Origin: Pleurocapsales cyanobacterium LEGE 10410
GTDB lineage: Bacteria; Cyanobacteriota; Cyanobacteriia; Cyanobacteriales; Xenococcaceae
Length of the DNA stretch: 64,000 bases
Direction: 5' to 3'
NCBI GenBank assembly: GCA_015207195.1
Contig: JADEXJ010000012.1
Location: forward strand, 1-64,000
A program made the translations under genes and the position numbers. This document shows, in pieces, positions 54,095 through 62,456 of this stretch. The notes under the pieces are model-generated. The model saw only the letters and a list, made by a program, of their open reading frames with translations. It was not told the origin of the DNA and ran no database searches. The first letter of the stretch is position 1, and each line of letters starts with the position of its first letter.

Positions 54095-54802
54095 CTAAGA
54101 TGCTAATCTTTGCCGTAAAATAAATTCGGCGATCGCCAAATCTACAGGAGTGGTCACTTTGAGGTTAGTTTCTTCTCCTTCAACAATTTTGACGGGGAGC
54201 TGGCATTTTTCAAACAACGCAGCATCATCAGTCACCTGCCAACCCAATTCTTTACCCCGCTGATGACAATGCTTTAATAGTTCAACCTCAAATCCCTGGG
54301 GAGTTTGAGCTGCCCACAAATTAAGGCGATCTGGGGTGTCGGTAATGATTCTTTGCCGATCGACTACTTTAATTGTATCTTTGACAGGTACGGCAGCAAT
54401 CAGACCCTTGCAGGTACTTAAAGCTTCGCTACAGCGATCAAATAATTTAGGAGTAGCCAAACATCTCGCCCCATCATGAATCAACACTCGTTCGGCATGG
54501 GGCAAAGCCTGTAAGCCATTATAGACAGATTCCTGACGAGTATCACCACCAACAATTAACTCCACTGGTTTGGTCAAATTCAACTGGCTGAGAATATCTT
54601 TAAACTCGGCAAAATCTATCGGCTGTCCGATAATGCCGATCCATTTGATGCTTGAAGAATTTTCCGCTGCGAGTATAGTCCAGGCGAGTATGGGTTTTTC
54701 CAATAATTCCAATAAAAGCTTATTGCGTTGGTGTAGCCCTCGCGTAGCAAATTCACTACTCATGCGACGACCCATACCAGCTGCTGGAATTAATAAGTGC
54801 AT
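54095..54802 (-). CDS. ispD: MEP cytidylyltransferase
   Basis: A 235-residue enzyme of the non-mevalonate isoprenoid route that joins CTP to MEP. Core motifs: LLIPAAGMGRRM at the N-terminus, VELIVGGDTRQESVYNGL, VLIHDGARCL, DTPDRLNLWAAQTPQGFE and DDAALFE. Between RRMSS and RNKLL about nine residues (EFATRGLHQ, 17-25) are present that most homologues lack; they come from a GCTACGCGAGGGCTAC-like sequence. The loop touches the CTP site, yet the conserved lysine is retained. Confidence 0.92.
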   Translation of the reverse strand: MHLLIPAAGMGRRMSSEFATRGLHQRNKLLLELLEKPILAWTILAAENSSSIKWIGIIGQPIDFAEFKDILSQLNLTKPVELIVGGDTRQESVYNGLQALPHAERVLIHDGARCLATPKLFDRCSEALSTCKGLIAAVPVKDTIKVVDRQRIITDTPDRLNLWAAQTPQGFEVELLKHCHQRGKELGWQVTDDAALFEKCQLPVKIVEGEETNLKVTTPVDLAIAEFILRQRLAS

Positions 54803-54899
54803 TTATTTAATGATGTTTTCCTAAAAATAATCCGCTTTAGCTCTATCATCTACTAAAATTGTCCTCAGATAAAACTAAGGACTATATCTTCTTCGTAGA

Positions 54900-55844
54900 A
54901 TGCGTATACTAGCCCTCATTCCTGGCGGAATTGGTAATCAATTACTATTTTTCCCTACTCTAGAAACCCTCAAACAGCAGTACCCCAAGGCTGCGATAGA
55001 TGTTTTAGTCGAACCACGAGCTAAAAAAGCTTATCGAGTCTGCAAAAATGTTGATGAAGTTTTAGTGTTTGATTTCCAAGACCGTAACAGCTTCGCCGAT
55101 TATCTCAATCTTTTGGGAATTGTGCGCGATCGCGAATATGATGCTCTTGTTAGTCTCAAAACTTCTTGGCGTATCAAATTATTACTGTGGCTCAATGGTA
55201 TACCTACTAGAGTAGGTTATCAGGATGATTCGCCACTATATCTATCTAACTCCGTTCCTCGTAAATCGGAGCAATACACAGCCCTGATGTATCATGACCT
55301 GGTGACAGGATTTGGTATTAAGGCTCCTTGCCCACCCTTAACCATCAATGTACCTACACAAGATATTAGCTGGGCAGAATCGGAACAACAGGGTCTGATG
55401 CTTGGGGATAGTGGCTATATTATTCTCTGCGATGAGCCATTAGATACAACAGATATCAGTGCTTATCCCGTCCCAAGCTGGCAAAAAATTGTCGAAGATA
55501 TTGAGCAGAGACAAACAGGATTATCTATTGTCTTGTTGCAAACTGATACCAATCAAGCATGGGTAACAACTTTGATTTCGGCTAATGGCAATCTCAAAGC
55601 AACCGCTCCTCCCGATCTAGGTAAAATGGCTGCCATAATTGCGGGTGCCAACCTCATTTTGTGTAATAATAGCGCGCCGATGCAGCTAGCTATAGCCTCA
55701 AATACCTATACCTTTGCTCTGTGTACTACTAAAGATCATCGAGAAGTTCCGCAGGATCGAGAAAATTGTGTGCCAATTCAATCAGCAAACAATCTAGCAG
55801 ATATTAAACCTGAGACAATTATCGAGCAACTATGGCAAGAATAA
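54900..55844 (+). CDS. family 9 glycosyltransferase (heptosyltransferase-like)
   Basis: A 314-residue GT9-type protein with the opening RILALIPGGIGNQLLFFPTLETLKQQYP, and the C-terminal segment LILCNNSAPMQLAIASNT that holds the donor-binding part. Such enzymes add heptose or other sugars to lipopolysaccharide or related glycans. The acceptor cannot be told, and a cyanobacterial heptose pathway is not certain. It diverges from ispD. Confidence 0.87.
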   Translation: MRILALIPGGIGNQLLFFPTLETLKQQYPKAAIDVLVEPRAKKAYRVCKNVDEVLVFDFQDRNSFADYLNLLGIVRDREYDALVSLKTSWRIKLLLWLNGIPTRVGYQDDSPLYLSNSVPRKSEQYTALMYHDLVTGFGIKAPCPPLTINVPTQDISWAESEQQGLMLGDSGYIILCDEPLDTTDISAYPVPSWQKIVEDIEQRQTGLSIVLLQTDTNQAWVTTLISANGNLKATAPPDLGKMAAIIAGANLILCNNSAPMQLAIASNTYTFALCTTKDHREVPQDRENCVPIQSANNLADIKPETIIEQLWQE

Positions 55845-56149
55845 ACTATGCAGGTTAAAAACCCCAAAAATCTTTAGTGCCTTTTAAATTTAAGTTGGCT
55901 ATAGATGGAAAGCAGGAGGGGTAGGAGTAATAGAAGAGAAAAAACCACCTTGGCTTTTGTTATTACGATCTACCTTTTTAATCGCAGCAAGAATCTAAAA
56001 ATCCTTGTTTCTAGTAACGCTCGGAATTTGTCAACTAGACTAAGCTCTCTCTCTTTACAAAGTCGGTAGCTCAACTTGTACATGATGGGGTAGTATTTCC
56101 TTGCTTTGCTAGTTTCTCATACTTCAATCAGGTATATGTATATTTAGAT
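55845..56149. other. 305-bp gene-free spacer
   Basis: AT-rich with no motif I can support. If the HD-domain gene starts at 56210 the spacer is 365 bp. Confidence 0.4.
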
Positions 56150-56209
56150 GTGCAACATATCAAATTGAGATGTATAAATATATTCATTAGACAGTTTGCT
56201 CCGTTGCTC

Positions 56210-57181
56210 ATGAAACAAAACTATTGGCATAAAAAACCAAGCTCTTTTGCCGAAACAGTTCAGCTAGTAGAGAATTACGTCCAAGAAGAAATTATTCGAG
56301 AAACTCAGAATAAGCAGCTTTACTATCACACTCTCGATCATGCCTTAGCGGTAAAGCGCAGAGCAAACAGAATTTTTCAAGAGATTAAGTTTCTTTTATC
56401 AGAAAGTACATCTGCTGGTGAATTAAACAGATTAAACTGTTTAATCAATCTTTGTGCCATGGCTCATGACATGGTGCAACTGTTTGAGCCTTCTACCTCA
56501 AGCGATCGCCCTCGCAAACGACAAACGGGAGTTAGCGAAATCGCCACTGCCAATAAGTTAATTGAATATATTCAAAGTCTAAATCAAGAGCTGACAACCG
56601 ATGAACTCGATCCTTCAGTTCTGTTTAGCGATCGCGATCGCCAAATAATTTATGATGCAATTACAGCTACAATCTGTGAGCGCGATCCCCAAGCTAGCAA
56701 AGCCAGCTATAGTTTTTCTCCCTATTCAATTTACCAACCATATCTTTATAATTCTCAGTCTAAAATTTCTATTGTTGGTAGTATTATTGCCTTAGCAGAT
56801 CTAGGTACTTTGGGTATAGAAGGAATAGAAAACTACGTTCAAGATGGAATTTTAGTGTTTTTGGAAGACAACCTAGACCTTAAAGACTTGATTATAAATT
56901 GCAACTACGCTGCTATCCAAAACAAAGACCAAGTTAGAGCCAGACTACTTAAGATGACTCGGTTTATGGTTAGTTTGGCGAAAGAGAGGCAAGCTAGATT
57001 TGAAATAGAAGTTGCTGGATTTTCACCCCAAGCTCGCCAAATTTTGCGGGACAAAATTTTTATTTACTTTGATGTTGAAAATATTAAAAAAATTGAAACA
57101 GTAGTACCGACTCATGAAAATACCAGTCTGCCAGAGTTAACCGACTTTTTTTGTTTAAGCAAGCATCAAAATTTTGCTTAG
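56210..57181 (+). CDS. HD-domain metal-dependent phosphohydrolase
   Basis: A 323-residue protein from the ATG at 56210. The HD-superfamily pattern is visible: H in YYHTLDHALAVKRRANRIF, then the HD pair in CAMAHDMVQLFE. A second conserved part (LADLGTLGIEG) follows. Likely removes phosphate from a nucleotide or related substrate; no more is certain. A GTG at 56150 would add 20 residues that look poorly conserved. It is monocistronic. Confidence 0.75.
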   Translation: MKQNYWHKKPSSFAETVQLVENYVQEEIIRETQNKQLYYHTLDHALAVKRRANRIFQEIKFLLSESTSAGELNRLNCLINLCAMAHDMVQLFEPSTSSDRPRKRQTGVSEIATANKLIEYIQSLNQELTTDELDPSVLFSDRDRQIIYDAITATICERDPQASKASYSFSPYSIYQPYLYNSQSKISIVGSIIALADLGTLGIEGIENYVQDGILVFLEDNLDLKDLIINCNYAAIQNKDQVRARLLKMTRFMVSLAKERQARFEIEVAGFSPQARQILRDKIFIYFDVENIKKIETVVPTHENTSLPELTDFFCLSKHQNFA

Positions 57182-57424
57182 TTATTCCTGGTGTCGCTCA
57201 CAGTTCGATGTTTTTACGCTATTTAAATTGACAGCCTGAATTTAGGAGATCGGCTTGACAGCTTATTATAAAGTTATTTGATAAATAGTATTTTATGAAT
57301 TGAGCAACGATTCTAGAAAAGTTTATAGTTATTGTGATCTTCAAATTGTCTTCAAAGTTTGCTAGCTGTTTCTTGCTCGTCTGAGTAGCTGATTTCTGCA
57401 ATTTCAAAATCGGCTAAGCGAATA

Positions 57425-57805
57425 CTATTCACTCACGACAGAAGTTCCAATTTGAGACTCTTGCCACAATTTGTAAAGAAGATTTTCATTTTCGTGACCA
57501 AGATCGCAGACAAAAGTTCCTTCTTCACTGTCTTTGCTTTGGGATACCCATGTACCCAACAAAGAAAGTTCAACATATTCTTCATCGCAAAGAATAATGT
57601 CAATTAACTCTTCCTCTGCTAATTTGGTTAGGCTTGTTAGGTGAGGCAGATCGATCTGCAGAATCAAACAAGCGGTACTAGATTCCAGATAAATGCTTAC
57701 TGCTGCACGTAGGCTAAAGATAGTTCTAGCTGCTTTCCAGGTTTCAACAGTTTTTGACAAATATTCTACATAAATTCCGTCTTCTAGATAGGTAATCTTT
57801 AACAT
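57425..57805 (-). CDS. hypothetical protein, resembles the alr0857 family
   Basis: 126 residues beginning MLKITYLEDGIYVEYLSKTVE, with the segment ARTIFSLRAAVSIYLESSTACLIL. This resembles a short cyanobacterial family (alr0857 of Nostoc) of unknown function. No membrane or signal segment. The gene stands alone with a good AAGGAGCAGAG ribosome-binding site upstream, which supports a real gene. The family link is from memory and is moderate. Confidence 0.6.
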   Translation of the reverse strand: MLKITYLEDGIYVEYLSKTVETWKAARTIFSLRAAVSIYLESSTACLILQIDLPHLTSLTKLAEEELIDIILCDEEYVELSLLGTWVSQSKDSEEGTFVCDLGHENENLLYKLWQESQIGTSVVSE

Positions 57806-58349
57806 GAAATTCTCTGCTCCTTATATAAGCTCTCGTTTTGATTTTTAGGCACGCTATTTGGTGCGAGTTCATAATTAAATGTTTCCTATTTCTATAGCTT
57901 TGGCACTGATGCAAATCACGTTGGAATTGTTCATTTTGAAAACAAACAACAAAAAACCTCGCTGTTCAAATATTTGTTAGCGGGGAAAGTAAATTTTTGT
58001 TAAGTTTGCAGCTCAGTTTTGATGTGATTATTCTGCGTCTATCACCATTGTTGTTGAGTTTTAAATTTGACTGTTTTTTATTGCTTAGTGGGCTGCAACC
58101 ATTGAAAAACTGTTGTTAACAGGCTGTTACATTTTTGAATCCTGATAAGTCTGCTGCATTGCTTTGCACCCAAACAAACGAACACTCAGAACTACTCATT
58201 GCGCTCAAACTAGTATTTTGCGCGTTATATTGGATGTAAATTCAAAAAGCAAGCCAAGCAACGTTAATTTTTTTGAAAAAGGTTCCCAAACCACATCTTT
58301 TATACTACACTCATATTACCGTGCATGTCTAGTATCTAGAGGAAAATAA
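57806..58349. other. 544-bp spacer, likely long leader of the next gene
   Basis: No gene that I can support. A 33-codon frame at 57879-57980 and a 61-codon frame at 58164-58349 show no recognisable pattern. The region may hold a long 5' leader. Confidence 0.4.
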
Positions 58350-58685
58350 ATGCGAACCCTAACTCGCACATCTACAACAGAAATGGAAGTTACCAGTATA
58401 CGTCTAGAGCGCAGTCTCAAAGACAAGCTGAAAGAACTATCTGGTAATCAAGGTTATCAAGCTTTAATCAGAGATATTCTTTGGAACTATGTTCATCAAA
58501 AGTCTGGGGATTATCGCCCTCAGTTCGCTCGTTCCGATATCCGTGCTACCGTTGAGGCAACGGCTCGTAAAGATGAAAGCTGCGCTCTTACCGGTAAACT
58601 AATCCAAGAGAATGAACCCATGCTCCTAGGATTTACTATCTATGGCGACTTAGTGCCTCTAAGCATGAGTAGCGTAGACGAATAA
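58350..58685 (+). CDS. conserved small protein with RHH-like N-terminus
   Basis: A 111-residue protein. The N-terminal part (TSIRLERSLKDKLKELSGNQGYQALIRDIL) has the beta-helix-helix pattern of a ribbon-helix-helix regulator, with a well-spaced GAGG ribosome-binding site before the ATG. The C-terminal part (CALTGKLIQENEPMLLGFTIYGDLVPLS) is conserved-looking but of unknown fold. It is not next to a toxin gene, so it is more likely a regulator than an antitoxin. Confidence 0.6.
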   Translation: MRTLTRTSTTEMEVTSIRLERSLKDKLKELSGNQGYQALIRDILWNYVHQKSGDYRPQFARSDIRATVEATARKDESCALTGKLIQENEPMLLGFTIYGDLVPLSMSSVDE

Positions 58686-59032
58686 TATCTCATAGTTGGA
58701 GAATTAGAAAGTCGAACGCTACTTAGTTTGATTGGAATGCTCGGCTTTTTAGTTCTCCAGAAATTCGCCATTGTTGAACTCTAGATATTTGTTATTTTTC
58801 TATCTCATATCCGAGTCCCATAATATTATCGAGTTGTGATTACTTAGGCACTAAGTCATAAAAGAATCTAAAATAGACAAAGAATATACAAGTCTCATAG
58901 TAAATTTTTAGTGGGCGGAAACCCGCCATTGCCAAGCGCATGTTCCACGCCCAGTGTTTCACCAACTATATAAGATCGGCGGTTACATATCTTACTGGTT
59001 TACTATAAATTCCACAGGAGTTATCAAAACAG
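58686..59032. other. 347-bp spacer with a short GC hairpin
   Basis: No gene seen. A hairpin with GGCGG/CCGCC arms lies near 58915-58928. The ATG of the following SufA-type gene has an upstream CACAGGAG ribosome-binding site. Confidence 0.4.
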
Positions 59033-59392
59033 ATGACAGAAGCTACAAAAACTATAGAAAGAGGAATTCAGCTAACTCCAACAGCTTATAAGCATATTAA
59101 AATGCTGCAAGAACAACAAGGAGGAAAGGAACTTTATTTGCGAGTAGGAGTTCGCCAGGGTGGTTGTTCGGGGATGTCTTATATGATGGACTTTGAAGAA
59201 CCAAATAAAATTCAGGATGGCGACGAAGTATTTGATTATGACGGGTTCAGGATTGTTTGCGATCCCAAAAGCCTGTTATATCTATATGGTTTAGTTTTAG
59301 ACTATAGTAATGCCATGATTGGTGGCGGTTTTGAGTTTACCAACCCTAACGCTGCTCAAACCTGCGGTTGTGGCAAATCCTTTGGTGTATAA
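59033..59392 (+). CDS. sufA: HesB/IscA/SufA-family Fe-S assembly protein
   Basis: A 119-residue A-type carrier that accepts and delivers Fe-S clusters. The three conserved cysteines are C45 (GGCSGM) and C111 and C113 (TCGCGKSF). Whether it is SufA, IscA or ErpA cannot be decided without a tree; the cyanobacterial SufA-type is the best guess. It is followed by a well-formed terminator and is therefore monocistronic. Confidence 0.9.
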   Translation: MTEATKTIERGIQLTPTAYKHIKMLQEQQGGKELYLRVGVRQGGCSGMSYMMDFEEPNKIQDGDEVFDYDGFRIVCDPKSLLYLYGLVLDYSNAMIGGGFEFTNPNAAQTCGCGKSFGV

Positions 59393-59447
59393 AGAGCGGT
59401 AGACACAGAAATATTAATACAGACATATCAATAAAGTTAAATAGTTC

Positions 59448-59496
59448 AACAAGGCAGACCAAACACAATTACAGTTAGTCTGCCTTTTGTTGTTTT
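59448..59496 (+). terminator. Rho-independent terminator after sufA
   Basis: AAGGCAGAC (59451-59459) pairs with GTCTGCCTT (59478-59486) and is followed by TTGTTGTTTT. A clear stem with T-rich tail, 55 bp after the stop. Confidence 0.75.
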
Positions 59497-59537
59497 AAGA
59501 GATGCCCTAAATCTTTACTTCGTAGAGCTAGGAAACA

Positions 59538-60242
59538 CTATGTTGAGTATGATTTGTTTACAGAGGCTTTACAAGAATCAGGCATGGTGGTATAAATTTT
59601 TACTGAGCGATCGCTGGTAATAGCCAAAAATTCACTAATTGCTTGCTCTGCCTTAGCATTAGCAGCGTTCAAAATACCATCATTACAGGCAGTATTAATA
59701 ATTTTAGTCAAGGTAGTTCTTTGGGCTAAAGTTTGCAGCTGCGGGGCAACATCAGGACCTAAATTAAGAAATCCACGGTCATAATCATAAACGCGAGAAT
59801 GATTGACATCAATCTTGCTATCTAATATTTTGGCTGGAGGCAAATTGATCTCAATCGTGTTTTGGCTAATTTTAATATCTTTGTCTGTTAGTTCACTCAA
59901 ATCAATTCCTGCTTTGATTTCTCCTCTAGCGATATACAGCAATCTGGTAGTAGCTAAAGGTATTTCACCTAATTTACGCTCCGCCGAAGCTGGAACAACT
60001 GTTTCGATGGTTTGCACTGTGGTAGCTAATTGTTGAATGCTTTGTATGCGCTGGACGATTAGGGTTGAACTTTCAACTTGAGATTCAATTTGCGGTTTAA
60101 ATAAATTGCTAACAAAATTTAAAGCGCGATCGCCTGTTCGCCAAATACTCAAGAAAACAAGCAGAAAAATCAAGTTGATTCCACCAATACCCCAGAGAAG
60201 TAGCTGTTGCCAAAACGGTAGGGAAGATTTGAGGGTTTTCAT
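59538..60242 (-). CDS. DUF4230 domain protein
   Basis: A 234-residue membrane-anchored protein. One N-terminal helix (about 12-35) is followed by a periplasmic DUF4230 domain with VQRIQSIQQLATTVQTIETVV and ARGEIKAGIDLSELTDKDI. Function unknown. It converges on the sufA gene across the terminator. Confidence 0.87.
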   Translation of the reverse strand: MKTLKSSLPFWQQLLLWGIGGINLIFLLVFLSIWRTGDRALNFVSNLFKPQIESQVESSTLIVQRIQSIQQLATTVQTIETVVPASAERKLGEIPLATTRLLYIARGEIKAGIDLSELTDKDIKISQNTIEINLPPAKILDSKIDVNHSRVYDYDRGFLNLGPDVAPQLQTLAQRTTLTKIINTACNDGILNAANAKAEQAISEFLAITSDRSVKIYTTMPDSCKASVNKSYST

Positions 60243-60834
60243 ATATTAATTGTCTTATAAAGTTAACTATATTTATTTAATTTAAATCAGAATTAATTAG
60301 ATTGTTTAAAAAAACAAAACTAACTTGATGTTTACTGGTTAAAGTTAGGCAACCAAGTCCAGAAAAGTATTGTTTCTCAAGCATAAACTAGAGTTCTACT
60401 TGGAACAAGAATTGGTGTTTATCTAAGTTGGCTGTTGTGCCAATTAAACATCACTAAAATCATCTATTAAAGAGCAACAACAGATTTTTTTACTTTATAT
60501 CTACAAAGAAATTAATTTCAGCCAGCTTTAACAAGACTCATTCAAAAACTGTGATATCGTTATCAAGCTACAAACTATTATCAATATTGACATACTCAAA
60601 ATATCTTGGACAAAGAGCTATTTCTAAGTTGTGCGCCAACAACTACAATCAATAGCGCGCTCGTTAAGCCTTGTCTCGACAAGATATATCTAATAGAGCA
60701 ATAAATCTACCAGTTTGGATAGATCAAGCTCAAAATTTGTTTTAGTAAAATTTATAATTATTCTAGTGTTTTCAGGGAATTTTTGTTAAGCTGTAACACC
60801 ATATGTAGCGTTAAATCAAAAATAAAGTATTTTT
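60243..60834. promoter_or_regulatory. 592-bp region upstream of nrdB
   Basis: A long AT-rich gap between the divergent DUF4230 and nrdB genes. I see no convincing NrdR box or riboswitch and no small gene. It may hold a long leader for nrdB. Confidence 0.4.
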
Positions 60835-61944
60835 ATGAATTCTTTTTTATCTCAACACGGACAACATCAAAGTTTTGAAGAAGCCCAGGCTTCACGCCCC
60901 CAAGATACTATGCTGGCAAACCCTATTTTTAATCCTGGTGGAGATGACAAGGTAGAGAACCGCTCGATCTGGTTTGGTAATACCACCAATTTAATGCAGT
61001 TAAACGATGTGCGCTATTCTTGGGCGATTGGTTTGTATCAACAGATGCGAGAAAACTTTTGGATTCCTCAAAAGCTCGATCTAACTCAAGACGTAACCGA
61101 CTACTGGAATCTAACTCAAGAAGAACGCCGTGCTTATGATGGCATTTTAAGCTATTTGACTTTTTTAGATTCAGTGCAAACCTGTAATATTCCTCACATC
61201 AAAAGCTGTGTTACCGCACCAGAGGTAAGCGTCTGTATGGCAGAACAAATTTCTCAGGAGGGAATGCACAATCAGAGCTATCAATATATTATCGAAACCG
61301 TAATCCCTAGCGATCGCCGTAACGCCGTTTATGAATTTTGGCGTACAGATAAAGTACTAGCCGATCGCTGCGAATTTATTGCCTCGATTTATCAGAAATA
61401 TGTTGACGATCCTACTTCGGAAAACTATTTCGTTTCTTTGCTAGCCGATTATTTACTAGAAGGAATCTATTTCTATAATGGCTTTATCTACTTTTATAAT
61501 TTAGCGTCGCGGATGCTAATGCCTGGTAGTGCCGATATTTTTAAAATGATTAACCGTGATGAGTTGAGTCATGTCCGACTCTATCAAAAGCTACTTCCCG
61601 AAGCGATGCGGTTGTTTCCTCATTCAGTAGAGCAAATTTATGAAATGTTTGATACCGCAGTACAACACGAATGTCGCTGGACAAATCATATAGTGGGCGA
61701 TAACGTTTTGGGGATCACCGCAGCTAGTACCGAACACTACACCAAGTACATGGCTAATATGCGCTTGCGCTCGATTGGCTTAGAGCCACTATATACAAAC
61801 GAGCAGTACAAAAAAAGTCCCTATAAACATTTAGAAAGATTTTCGGATACAAAATCGGGGGGACACACGAAAGCTAACTTTTTTGAAGCAGGAGTAACTA
61901 GCTATGTCATGTCTTCTGGAGTTAGTGGTTGGGATGAAATCTAA
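60835..61944 (+). CDS. nrdB: ribonucleotide reductase class Ia beta subunit
   Basis: A 369-residue di-iron protein that makes the tyrosyl radical for ribonucleotide reduction. Ligand and radical positions are all present: D in FLDSVQTC, then E-x-x-H and the radical Tyr in EGMHNQSY, E in LLEGIYFY, and E-x-x-H in RDELSH. It therefore looks fully active. The C-terminus (VSGWDEI) should dock NrdA. NrdA is not in this window. A terminator follows it. Confidence 0.95.
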   Translation: MNSFLSQHGQHQSFEEAQASRPQDTMLANPIFNPGGDDKVENRSIWFGNTTNLMQLNDVRYSWAIGLYQQMRENFWIPQKLDLTQDVTDYWNLTQEERRAYDGILSYLTFLDSVQTCNIPHIKSCVTAPEVSVCMAEQISQEGMHNQSYQYIIETVIPSDRRNAVYEFWRTDKVLADRCEFIASIYQKYVDDPTSENYFVSLLADYLLEGIYFYNGFIYFYNLASRMLMPGSADIFKMINRDELSHVRLYQKLLPEAMRLFPHSVEQIYEMFDTAVQHECRWTNHIVGDNVLGITAASTEHYTKYMANMRLRSIGLEPLYTNEQYKKSPYKHLERFSDTKSGGHTKANFFEAGVTSYVMSSGVSGWDEI

Positions 61945-62056
61945 GCACTGCATTTAGTTGCTGAATATATTTGCTTGTGATGCAAGTTCGCATTAGAGAA
62001 CAACAAGCAAAGCCCCATAACAATTAAATACAATAAAACAATTTAAATTTGATGAG

Positions 62057-62078
62057 TGAGCGATCGCTCATCTTTTTA
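62057..62078 (+). terminator. terminator-like hairpin after nrdB
   Basis: TGAGCGATCGCTCA (62057-62070) is a perfect palindrome followed by TCTTTTTA. The stem contains a HIP1 octamer. It lies 113 bp after the nrdB stop. Confidence 0.6.
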
Positions 62079-62456
62079 TTTGAGTCGAATAACGCGAACG
62101 CACAGCGGAGGAAACTTTACTCAGTTCGCCCTCCGTTCACGATGCAATTAAACGAAAAATGCTGATTTTTCAATTCAGAATTTTTGCTCAACCTAATCCA
62201 AAGCAACGTATTTCAAAGCGACTATTACTTATAAAAATAAATTGAACTAAAAGTAAAAATTAAGTGAATTTCAGTACAATGAATATAAAATTTAGTAAGT
62301 ATAGGGGGTAAATACTGATTTTTTTGGTTGTAGATTCAAGATAGCGAAACCGAAGTTAGCTTAAAATTCATCGATCAACAGTATTGACTATTGTAAATTT
62401 TAAATATCAGTAGATTAACCTAGGTAAAAATATTTATATAGTATTTTAATTGGCTA
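62079..62456. other. spacer before the TPR gene
   Basis: A 378-bp region. Between 62094 and 62155 it has GC-rich inverted parts (GCGAAC near 62094 with TTCGCC near 62137, and GCGGAGG with CCTCCG) that could be a small repeat. The rest is AT-rich with nothing to report. Confidence 0.4.

Noticed and set aside
57219-57407. 62-codon minus-strand frame
   Set aside because: Low-complexity, poorly coding sequence with no ribosome-binding site or recognisable pattern.
57879-57980. 33-codon frame with a hydrophobic start, possible photosystem or cytochrome mini-subunit
   Set aside because: Compared by eye with PetM, PetN, PsbM, PsaM and PsaI; no match, and the C-terminus is not like any of them.
58164-58349. 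61-codon frame ending directly before the RHH-like gene
   Set aside because: Its sequence looks like translated leader; no motif or start signal. It is more likely 5' UTR.
60243-60834. NrdR box or cobalamin riboswitch upstream of nrdB
   Set aside because: No pair of NrdR-like 16-bp boxes and no B12-box pattern could be recognised.
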